In this document: positions 8,199 through 14,918 of the stretch, piece by piece | Layout of the letters: each line of letters starts with the position of its first letter | Numbering within the stretch: position 1 is the stretch's first letter | DNA from: Limimaricola sp. G21655-S1 | GTDB lineage: Bacteria > Pseudomonadota > Alphaproteobacteria > Rhodobacterales > Rhodobacteraceae | DNA length: 64,000 bases | Reading direction: 5' to 3' | NCBI RefSeq assembly: GCF_027213785.1 | Contig: NZ_JAPWGO010000017.1 | Location: 1 to 64,000 of the forward strand | Made by a program: the position numbers and the translations under genes | Notes under the pieces: model-generated | The model's database searches: none | Told to the model about the DNA's origin: nothing | Seen by the model: the letters and a program-made list of their open reading frames with translations, nothing else

Positions 8199-8501
8199 AT
8201 GGCGAGGACGAACAGCGTGGCTGGCAAACGGAAGAACTACAGCGCCGAGTTCAAGGCGAAGGTGGCCCTCGAGGCCATACGGGGTGAGGCGACGGTCGCC
8301 GAACTGGTGGCGAAGCACGGCGTGCATCAGATGGTAATCAATACTTGGAAGCGCCAAGCGCTTGAGGGCATGGCCGGGATATTCTCTGGCAAGGCCGAAG
8401 CGAACGCGGCCGAGAAGGACAGTCAGATCGAGAAACTTCACACGAAGATCGGGCAGCTCGTGGTTGAGCGCGATTTTTTAGCCAAAGCCTCCGGCCGGTG
8501 A
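8199..8501 (+). CDS. IS3-family transposase OrfA
   Basis: A 100-aa HTH protein: KRKNYSAEFKAKVALEAIRG, then ATVAELVAKHGVHQMVINTW, then a C-terminal leucine-zipper-like stretch (KDSQIEKLHTKIGQLVVERD). It binds the IS ends and forms the N-terminus of the OrfAB transposase when ribosomes slip. The ATG at 8199 is the first in frame that gives the family's usual start; a TTG at 8187 is possible. It ends in GTGA shared with the start of orfB. Confidence 0.85.
   Translation: MARTNSVAGKRKNYSAEFKAKVALEAIRGEATVAELVAKHGVHQMVINTWKRQALEGMAGIFSGKAEANAAEKDSQIEKLHTKIGQLVVERDFLAKASGR
8474..8480 (+). promoter_or_regulatory. programmed -1 ribosomal frameshift site in the IS3 element
   Basis: The heptamer T TTT TTA is in the correct phase (0-frame codons GAT TTT TTA), 19 bp before the orfA stop. 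A -1 slip continues as SQSLRPVSVARRRE, joining smoothly to OrfB. This is the standard IS3-family device for making the OrfAB transposase. Confidence 0.7.
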
Positions 8502-9349
8502 GCGTGGCCCGGAGGCGAGAGATGATCGAACCTCAGCACCCCGCGTTGTCTGTCAGTCGCCAATGCGCGTTGATCGGCATCAGCCGCTCGGCCTGGTATG
8601 GGCTGAGAAAGGAGGAGAGCTCGCTGAACCTCGCGCTGATGAAACTGATCGACGCGCAGTTTCTGGAAACGCCGTTCTATGGCAGCCGGCAAATGGCGCG
8701 ACACCTGCGCAACCAAGGCTACAGCGTGGGACGTAAGCGCGTCCGGCGGCTAATGGCGAAGATGGGCCTGCGCGCGGTCTACCAGAGGCCACGCACCACC
8801 GCGCCCCACCCGGAGCACCGCAAACGGCCCTACCTGCTGCGCGGTATGGTGATCGACCGACCGAACCAAGTCTGGTGCGCGGATATTACCTACATTCCGA
8901 TGCAGAGGGGGTTCCTCTATCTCGTCGCGATCATGGATTGGGCAACGCGCCGCGTTCTCTCCTGGCGGCTGTCAAACACGATGGATGTCGAGTTCTGCAT
9001 CGAGGCGTTGGAGGACGCGATACAGCGTCACGGGCTGCCGAAGATCTTCAACTCAGATCAAGGCAGCCAATTCACCAGCCCGCGCTTCACCCAGCTTTTG
9101 CTGGATGCAACGGTGAAGATCTCGATGGACGGCCGTGGACGCTGGATGGATAACGTCATGATCGAGCGCCTATGGCGGTCCCTGAAATACGAGTGCGTCT
9201 ATCTGAACGCGTTCGAGACCGGCTCGGCGGCCCGGGCGGGTATCGGAAGGTGGATCGATTTCTACAACACTGCGCGGCCTCACACGGCGCTCGGTGGGCG
9301 AACACCGGTCGAGGCCCATGCGGGCCCCGGCCTGAAAGCGGCGGCATGA
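8498..9349 (+). CDS. IS3-family transposase OrfB (DDE integrase domain)
   Basis: A 283-aa protein with an HTH_21-like segment (about 40-95) followed by an rve-type DDE core. The first Asp is in VWCADITYI, the second in FNSDQGSQFT, and the Glu in MIERLWRSLKYE. It ends normally (FYNTARPHTALGGRTPVEA). The GTG start overlaps the orfA stop (GTGA), and most active enzyme would arise from the frameshifted fusion. No stop or frameshift is visible inside, so the element may be active. Confidence 0.9.
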   Translation: MSVARRREMIEPQHPALSVSRQCALIGISRSAWYGLRKEESSLNLALMKLIDAQFLETPFYGSRQMARHLRNQGYSVGRKRVRRLMAKMGLRAVYQRPRTTAPHPEHRKRPYLLRGMVIDRPNQVWCADITYIPMQRGFLYLVAIMDWATRRVLSWRLSNTMDVEFCIEALEDAIQRHGLPKIFNSDQGSQFTSPRFTQLLLDATVKISMDGRGRWMDNVMIERLWRSLKYECVYLNAFETGSAARAGIGRWIDFYNTARPHTALGGRTPVEAHAGPGLKAAA

Positions 9350-9426
9350 TTAACAGGCAAGCTTAGCAGCGCCGCGAACTTGTCCGGGAAATGGGGACCA
9401 CCTCACCGAAATACTGGCCGCCCCGG

Positions 9427-10836
9427 TCATTCCCAGAATAGCCGGGTCAGCAACACGAAGACGGTCAGCATCTCGAGCCGCCCGGCATACATTCCGAAGC
9501 TCAGAAGCCATTTGGCCAGGTCCGGCAGGGGCGCGAAGTTGCCTGCCGGGCCGATGATCGGTCCGAGCCCGGGGCCGACATTGGTGACCGCCGTGAGCGC
9601 CCCGGTGATGGCCGTCACCGGATCGAGTCCGATGAGCGCGAGCGCGACGGCAAGTCCGAAAACCGTGAGCGCGAAGAAGGTGAAGAAGGCCGCGACGCCG
9701 CTGATGACGTCGTCCTTGACAGACCGTCCCTCGTAACGGATGGGAAAGATCCCGCTTGGGTGCAACAGTTGCCGCGCACAGCTCCCAATGCTGCGCGACA
9801 GGATGATCCAGCGCATGATCTTCACGCCGCCTGCCGTCGAACCGGTGCAGCCGCCGATGGCCGTCAGGAAAAAGAATGCCACCTGCGCCGCGGGTCCCCA
9901 GAGCGTGTAGTCCACCGTGGCGAAGCCGGTGGTTGTCACCACGGAGACCACATTGAAGGCGACCTCGCGCAGCGCCGGGAGCGGCATCGCGTCGTGGTCC
10001 ACCATCCGCCAGAAGGTCAGCAGCAGGATGACGATGGTCAGCCCGATGGCGAAGGCCCGGACCTGCTCGCTGCGGAAGATGCCGCGGTTTGCTGCGCGGA
10101 TATACCAGACGAAGGGCAGCGCCCCGCAGAACATGAAGAACGTGCCGGCCCATTGGAGGAAGGCGCTGTCGAAATGCCCGAACGATGCGTCGTGCGTGGA
10201 ATAGCCCCCGGTCGAGAGTGTCGTCATCGCATGGGTGACTGCGTCGAAGGGCGACATGCCGCCCACCAGATAGACCAGCAGGCACAGGGTGGTCAGCCCG
10301 ACATAGACCCACAGGGTCGCCGCGGCGACCGAAGTCGCGCTATGAAGTTCCTTTTCCCCGCGCTCGGAGCTTTCGGTGCGGAAAAGCTGCATGCCCCCCG
10401 TGCGCAAAATCGGCAGCAGCGCCATGCCGGTGACGATGAAGCCGACGCCACCGATCCATTGCAGGATCGCGCGCCACCACAGAATGCCATGCGGTTTCTC
10501 ATCGAGCCCTGTCAGCACCGTGGAGCCGGTGGTGGTGATGCCGGACATGGCTTCGAAGAAGGCGTCCGTCGGGGTCATGGCCCAGAGCCAGAGCGGCAAG
10601 GCGCCGATGCCGGCGCCGGTCAGCCACATCGTCGCCGTCAGCAGAAAAGTGTGGTTGCGCTTCAGCCGCCCCTTTGCATCCCACGCCACCAACGTCAGGG
10701 CGGTCCCGACGAAACAGGTCAGACCTCCCGCGGTGAGAAAGACCCGCCAGGTCGCCGGGAAGAACAGTGCGTCGAGCGCCAGCAGCACGCCCATGAACAG
10801 GCAGGCGATGCCATTGATCAGAAGAACAAAATGCAA
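9427..10836 (-). CDS. trkH: TrkH-family potassium uptake channel subunit
   Basis: A 469-aa integral membrane protein with four repeated pore loops: TGSTV (after EAMSGITT), STGGYST, TTGFATV and NVGPGLG, the selectivity segments of the Trk/Ktr/HKT superfamily. Hydrophobic segments run throughout, and the length is close to the family norm. No ATG fits the N-terminus. I use a TTG at 10836 because AGGAG lies 7 nt upstream and the protein then begins in the first membrane helix (HFVLLINGIACLFMG). TrkA, which normally gates it, is not in the window. The IS3 right end lies only 21 bp past the stop. Confidence 0.9.
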   Translation of the reverse strand: MHFVLLINGIACLFMGVLLALDALFFPATWRVFLTAGGLTCFVGTALTLVAWDAKGRLKRNHTFLLTATMWLTGAGIGALPLWLWAMTPTDAFFEAMSGITTTGSTVLTGLDEKPHGILWWRAILQWIGGVGFIVTGMALLPILRTGGMQLFRTESSERGEKELHSATSVAAATLWVYVGLTTLCLLVYLVGGMSPFDAVTHAMTTLSTGGYSTHDASFGHFDSAFLQWAGTFFMFCGALPFVWYIRAANRGIFRSEQVRAFAIGLTIVILLLTFWRMVDHDAMPLPALREVAFNVVSVVTTTGFATVDYTLWGPAAQVAFFFLTAIGGCTGSTAGGVKIMRWIILSRSIGSCARQLLHPSGIFPIRYEGRSVKDDVISGVAAFFTFFALTVFGLAVALALIGLDPVTAITGALTAVTNVGPGLGPIIGPAGNFAPLPDLAKWLLSFGMYAGRLEMLTVFVLLTRLFWE

Positions 10837-10968
10837 GGGAGTTCTCCTGTCCGGAGGAGTCGGCCCAGGTTGTGCGACGGAGAGGGCCAGCGCTGCCGGG
10901 ATCTCAAACACCATTTGAGGCGAACCGCAAGGCAGCCCGCAAGTTACATCGCCAAGCACCCGCCTTCC

Positions 10969-10996
10969 TTGACCTCCCAGTCGCGACCTGTATCTC
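10969..10996 (+). promoter_or_regulatory. candidate sigma-70 promoter of the acidic repeat gene
   Basis: TTGACC (10969-10974) and TATCTC (10991-10996) are separated by 16 bp and lie 33 bp before the ATG at 11029. The 192-bp spacer also serves divergent trkH. Evidence is consensus matching only. Confidence 0.35.
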
Positions 10997-11028
10997 TGAC
11001 GCAAACAGTAGGATTTAGGGGCTCGATC

Positions 11029-12093
11029 ATGAGCACGATCACCCGCAAACCCCGCCGTGTCGTCACCGCCCGCCGCGTCCTCGCTCTCGGCGCTTCGGCC
11101 GCCATGATCGGCTCCACTGCCGGGGCCGCCTCCGTCGCCACCGACCTGTCGGACCCGCAGGGCCTCGTCCACCAGATCGAGGCTGAAGGTGAGGGCGCTG
11201 TCGAGATCGAAACCGAGGGCGAAGGTGCCGCGGAAGCTGAAGGCGAAAGGGGCGCAATCGAGGTCGAAGGCGAGGGTGAAGGCGCTGCGGGGGCCGAAGG
11301 CGAAGGTGAGGGCGCTGTAGAGGTCGAGGGCGAAGGCTCGGTGGAAGCTGAAGGCGATGGCGAGGGCGCAGTTGAGGCCGATGGCGAGGGTGAAGGCGCC
11401 GTGGAGGCCGAGGGCGAAGGTGAGGGCGCCGTGGAGGCCGAAGGTGCCATGGAAGCCGAGGGCGAAGCTGATGCTGCCGGCGAAGGCGAGTCTGAGGGCG
11501 GCAGCTCGGCGCTCGAGCCGGCTCTGGCCCACGCGCGCAGCCTGCTGGTAATCGACGGGCTGCTGCGCGCCGCCGAGGCGCAGCGCGGGAGCGGCGAGGA
11601 CGCGGCCGAGCTGATCGAGGAGGCCGCCGAACTGGCCGAGCACGGGCTCGAAGGGGCGCTCGCGGGCGAGCTTTATGAACGCATCGAAGAACTCGAAGCG
11701 GCCGCGGACGACCAAGGCTTTGCCGAACTACACGAGCGTCTGGCTGCCGCCCGGGCCGAGGCCACGGCCGCGGATCGGCTGGAAGCGATCTCCTTGGGGC
11801 TGCGCGCGGCCGGCGAGCACTACGCCGAGGCGGTCACGGACGGCGCCGTGAGCGATCGGACGGAATACCTTGAAGCCTTCGGGATCTATGAGGCGGTGAA
11901 GGCGGAGGCCGATGCACTGGCGGCATCGGATGAGGCCGCGGTCGCCGAGGTCGGCGCGGAAGTGCGCGCCCAGATCGAGGAGGCCGGTGCCGCGTTCGGT
12001 GGATCGGCCGGCGAAGACATCGCCACGCCGGAAGCCAGCCTGCTTCATGCCGCCGCTGCGCGGGTCGAGCTCTCCGCTCTGAAGCTGCGCTGA
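11029..12093 (+). CDS. secreted acidic Glu-Gly repeat protein
   Basis: A 354-aa protein in three parts. Residues 1-34 are a basic then hydrophobic export signal (RRVLALGASAAMIGSTAGAA). Residues about 51-157 are low-complexity repeats of the type EGEGAVEAEG, with almost one Glu every second residue. Residues about 160-354 are a helical domain containing HYAEAVTDGAVSDRTEYLEA, which resembles the periplasmic helical segments found with FTR1-type iron permeases (weak, from memory). It lies 4 bp upstream of a PKHD dioxygenase gene. The acidic tract could bind metal; that is inference. The start codon has no strong ribosome site. Confidence 0.7.
   Translation: MSTITRKPRRVVTARRVLALGASAAMIGSTAGAASVATDLSDPQGLVHQIEAEGEGAVEIETEGEGAAEAEGERGAIEVEGEGEGAAGAEGEGEGAVEVEGEGSVEAEGDGEGAVEADGEGEGAVEAEGEGEGAVEAEGAMEAEGEADAAGEGESEGGSSALEPALAHARSLLVIDGLLRAAEAQRGSGEDAAELIEEAAELAEHGLEGALAGELYERIEELEAAADDQGFAELHERLAAARAEATAADRLEAISLGLRAAGEHYAEAVTDGAVSDRTEYLEAFGIYEAVKAEADALAASDEAAVAEVGAEVRAQIEEAGAAFGGSAGEDIATPEASLLHAAAARVELSALKLR
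11179..11499 (+). repeat. imperfect coding tandem repeat (GAAGGTGAGGGCGCT-like)
   Basis: This stretch repeats variants of a 24-30 bp unit coding EGEGAVEAEG. Copies differ at wobble positions and by whole codons, so it is an old repeat, although slippage could still change its length in frame. The translated residues are about 51-157 of the acidic protein. Confidence 0.75.
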
Positions 12094-12097
12094 TCCC

Positions 12098-12757
12098 ATG
12101 GTCCATGTGATCGGAGGCGTCCTCGATCCTCACGAGGTCGCCGCGTTGCGCGAGGCGATCGAGGCACTTGAGTTCGAAGACGGTCGGCGCACCGCCGGGC
12201 GCTATGCGAAGGGCGTGAAGAGCAACGAGCAGGCGGCGGACACACCGGCCCGCGAGGCGATCTTCGCCAAGGTGCGCAAGGCGCTCAGTGCGAACGAGGT
12301 GTTCACCAGCGTGGCCCGGCCCCGCAAGTTCGCGCGCATGCTGGTCTCGCGCTATGGACCCGGCATGGCATACGGCACCCATGTCGACGACCCGATCATG
12401 AAGGGCAGCCGGACCGACATGTCCTTCACTCTCTTCCTAAGCGAGACCGACAGCTATGAGGGCGGCGGTCTCGTCATGGAAGACGCGATCGAGGAGCGCG
12501 TGATCCGGCTGGAGCCCGGCGATCTCGTGCTTTACCCGACCAGCGCCCTGCACCGGGTGGAGCCGGTTGCACAGGGCACGCGCGTGGCCGTGGTCGGCTG
12601 GGTTACCAGCTGGGTGCGGTCGGCAGAGCAGCGCGAGGTCCTGCACGATCTCGACGTTGCCGCGCGCGCGGTCTTCGACAGCCAGGGCAAGTCGCCGGCC
12701 TTCGACCGTCTGCTCAAGGCCAAGAGCAACCTCTACCGGATGTGGGCTGCCGACTGA
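12098..12757 (+). CDS. Fe(II)/2-oxoglutarate-dependent PKHD-type hydroxylase (PiuC/YbiX-like)
   Basis: A 219-aa cytoplasmic dioxygenase. The iron triad is visible as His and Asp in AYGTHVDDPIM and the distal His in TSALHRVEPV; the Arg of GTRVAVVGW would bind 2-oxoglutarate. Length and motifs match the PKHD-type hydroxylase family, whose members are often iron-regulated and placed beside iron-uptake genes. It starts 4 bp after the acidic repeat gene, so the two probably share a transcript. Its substrate is unknown; the neighbour could be a target or an iron-related partner (inference). Confidence 0.88.
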   Translation: MVHVIGGVLDPHEVAALREAIEALEFEDGRRTAGRYAKGVKSNEQAADTPAREAIFAKVRKALSANEVFTSVARPRKFARMLVSRYGPGMAYGTHVDDPIMKGSRTDMSFTLFLSETDSYEGGGLVMEDAIEERVIRLEPGDLVLYPTSALHRVEPVAQGTRVAVVGWVTSWVRSAEQREVLHDLDVAARAVFDSQGKSPAFDRLLKAKSNLYRMWAAD

Positions 12758-13226
12758 GGGCGGCCCGGCCTTAAAGAGCTCTGGTGGGGTGGCCGCCCTG
12801 CTTTGACTTGGCACGCGAAGGCCCAGCGTGGCGAGGCGTCTGCCGCATACCCGGTCACGAAAACCTTTGCGGTATCATTGGTGGGCTCGATCTGCTCAAG
12901 GTGGCCGTGGTCAAGCCCGACTTCGACCTCAGTTTTCTGATAAGACGATGGGCTGCTTCGGCGATAAGCAAAGGAAATTACCTTCGTCATGCTTCCCAAG
13001 CAGCTCGGTGAGGGACATGCTGAACTTGGCCATCGAGTAGTTCGTGGGGACGTGAACGAAGTCAGCAAACTCCATCGCGACCTTTGAAAAGCGGCTAACG
13101 GGTGTACTGACCTGTCTGATAGAAACGCTATTAGATCGGAAAGGAAGGAAGCTACTAACGCGCAGAAACCCATATAGAGAGAGATGTCATCGCCCTGCCT
13201 TCTTCAATTATCGAAGAGACCCATAT
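12758..13226. other. intergenic region with one weak small reading frame
   Basis: No recognised gene. On the minus strand 12929-13075 encodes a 48-aa frame (starts MEFADFVHVPTNYSMAKFSM) behind a weak AAAGG, with lower GC than its surroundings. On the same strand another frame carries a protein-like stretch next to it, suggesting an eroded gene. I could not name a family. The stretch from about 13090 to 13226 is AT-richer and probably holds the promoter of the DUF2127 locus. Confidence 0.3.
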
Positions 13227-13709
13227 ATGGCACTTCCCAAGCTCCGTTGGCATAGAGTCTTTCAAATTGGCGTCACTCTCAAGGGGCTACATGCGCTGAT
13301 GGAAATCGCTGGCGGGCTTGTATTCCATTTCGTCCCTGTACCAAAGATCTTGCACTGGGCCAACTTGGTGATGCAAGATGAGCTGATCGAAGATCCGCGC
13401 GACTTCTTGGCCACGCATCTACTTATCGCAGCACAGCAACTCTCCATAGAAGCATAGGCCTTCTATTCTTTCTACCTCCTCAGCCATGGCTTAATTAAAA
13501 TTGTCCTTGTGGCGGGGCTTCTGCGCGAGAAGCTGGTCGCTTACCCGCTGTCGCTCGTGGCGCTTGGGGGCTTCATGATCTACCAAATCTATCGTTACAG
13601 CTACACTTATGCTTCAGGGCTGCTCGTGCTGACGATCTTCGACTTGGTTGTCGTCATCCTAATCTGGCACGAATGGCGGCTGCTGCGGAGGCATATTAGG
13701 CCGGGATGA
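13227..13709 (+). pseudogene. DUF2127 inner-membrane protein, interrupted by one amber codon
   Basis: The frame from 13227 reads as an N-terminal DUF2127 segment (WHRVFQIGVTLKGLHALMEI, then DPRDFLATHLLIAAQQLS). It stops at TAG 13455-13457 and continues in the same frame as FYSFYLLSHGLIKIVLVAGL, then YQIYRYSYTYASG to the TGA at 13707-13709. Both halves match the family's order and length (160 codons), so a single C-to-T change (CAG to TAG) is the simplest explanation. The family is a predicted multi-helix membrane protein of unknown function. The downstream half has no good ribosome site, so it is probably non-functional. Confidence 0.75.
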
Positions 13710-14019
13710 ACGTGCCCCGTCACCGATCAACGCCATGGAGGCTCAAATCCGTCAGATCGCACCGATAGACCGAGAAGCAGGATTTGGCAGGTCCGCATTG
13801 CCAATTGGCATCGTGCAATCCTATGCTGGACTCGAACCAGCAGGGTGCGGATTCCGCTGGCCGCCCGTGGTCCAAGTTTGAGTCTTAAATCGAAGACCTG
13901 AATGGAGCTTCAGGTCGAAGCTCTCGGCCCTTTCAAATAAGTCACGAAAGGTGCTGAACAGCCGCTTCACTTGTAACGGGCAAAAACCAACATGCAGTGA
14001 GGGATTACGGAATGCTTCG
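13710..14019. other. intergenic region with a tRNA T-arm-like sequence
   Basis: No gene is seen. On the minus strand, 13825-13841 reads GCTGG TTCGAGT CCAGC, a perfect 5-bp stem with a 7-nt T-loop pattern. It is followed by 7 nt and no CCA, and no matching D-arm or anticodon arm lies upstream, so a whole tRNA is absent. It could be a tRNA remnant or old attachment site, or chance. Confidence 0.3.
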
Positions 14020-14736
14020 TTATTTGCGTTCACCAAGTCGCTCCTCCAGAAGTTCGATCTGGATCTGCTGCAACTCTGCGAGCCGATGCCATTGCGCTGT
14101 AATTTGATGGTCAATCTTTTCGTGCAACTGTCGCACCTCCAGCTCGGCCTTCAGATTGATGCGATAGTCGTTCTCGGCTCGGGCGCGGTCTTTCGCCTCC
14201 TGCCGGCGCTGGCTCATCATGATGACCGGAGCTTGAAGCGCCGCGACGGTCGAGAGTACGAGGTTCAGAAGGATAAAAGGGTAAGGGTCGAAAGGCTTGG
14301 CGAGCCAGCTTGACAGGTTGAGGGTGACCCAAGCGACCAGGACGATCGCGAAGCCGACGATAAAGCCCCAGCTGCCGCCGATACGGGCCACGGCATCGGC
14401 GATACGATCGCCCCTGCGAGCAGCCTGTTCCTCGGCTATATCCGGAAGGCGCACGACGAGGCCGCCTGAAACAAAGCTGTCGATGACTTGGCGATCGAGA
14501 TCGTGCAGAGCCCCGCGCTCGTCCAGCAACAGTGCCTCGACACGCCGCGCGCGATAACGCGCAAGATCGAGGCCGCAGATGAACGCACCCTGGGCCCAAC
14601 CTGATACGTCTCTGGCAAGCATTTCCGATATTCCAGGCCGGACGGCAGCGTACGGGCGCAGTTCGCTCATCGGGAGACTGCGCCCACAAACAACGCATCG
14701 ATCGAAGTCTGATGGTCCATCCTGTGGCTTCGGCAT
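14020..14736 (-). CDS. DUF1003 membrane protein
   Basis: A 238-aa protein. The N-terminus carries CVVCGRSLP, a CxxC pair that may bind metal. The DUF1003 core follows: GDRIADAVARIGGSWGFIVG, then two membrane helices around AIVLVAWVTLN and FILLNLVLSTVAALQAPVIM. The tail is charged and helical (SQRRQEAKDRARAENDYRIN). Starting at 14736 puts GGAGGG 5 nt upstream; a longer frame to 14805 has no such site. Function is unknown; it is a cytoplasmic-membrane protein of the bacterial DUF1003 family. Confidence 0.8.
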   Translation of the reverse strand: MPKPQDGPSDFDRCVVCGRSLPMSELRPYAAVRPGISEMLARDVSGWAQGAFICGLDLARYRARRVEALLLDERGALHDLDRQVIDSFVSGGLVVRLPDIAEEQAARRGDRIADAVARIGGSWGFIVGFAIVLVAWVTLNLSSWLAKPFDPYPFILLNLVLSTVAALQAPVIMMSQRRQEAKDRARAENDYRINLKAELEVRQLHEKIDHQITAQWHRLAELQQIQIELLEERLGERK

Positions 14737-14918
14737 GACGACCCTCCCACCGTTTCGAGCAGCGCTCGCAACACGTTCCAGCCGCCTTCCGATGGCGACG
14801 CGCACCTGGGACCATGCCTCTTCCCTGCCTTTCGACCAAGGGCCGGATTATCAGCCTCGCGGCCGGTCCCGCGTACCTCTGCTCCATCATCCCCGCCTAT
14901 CGATAGATTGCCGCCGGC

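Larger units (their letters stand above)
8151..9405 (+). mobile_element. complete IS3-family insertion sequence
   Basis: The element is bounded by terminal inverted repeats. The left end reads TGAGGTGGTCCCC (8151-8163) and the right end is its complement (9393-9405). Subterminal GCTAAGCTTGCC blocks also match in inverted orientation. It encodes orfA and orfB with a -1 slippage site. The bases flanking the two ends (GAC on the left, CCG on the right) do not form a target duplication, so at least one junction has probably changed since insertion. It separates recombinase-rich DNA from trkH. Confidence 0.9.

Noticed and set aside
9760-11028. Long plus-strand frame running antisense to trkH into the acidic repeat gene
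   Set aside because: Its sequence is a shadow of trkH (His/Arg/Gln-rich). The real acidic gene starts at the ATG 11029, where a signal peptide begins.
10944-11715. Minus-strand frames with Ser-Pro or Phe-Ala repeats over the acidic gene
   Set aside because: They are antisense readings of the Glu-Gly repeat, and the repeat character explains their openness. The trkH frame extends through here only by lack of stops.
12733-13173. 146-aa minus-strand frame after the dioxygenase
   Set aside because: No family resemblance, no ribosome site, and it overlaps the dioxygenase 3' end; treated as part of an unassigned spacer.
13509-13709. C-terminal DUF2127 half as an independent gene
   Set aside because: It is in frame with the upstream half, has no ribosome site and begins mid-domain, so a single interrupted gene is simpler.
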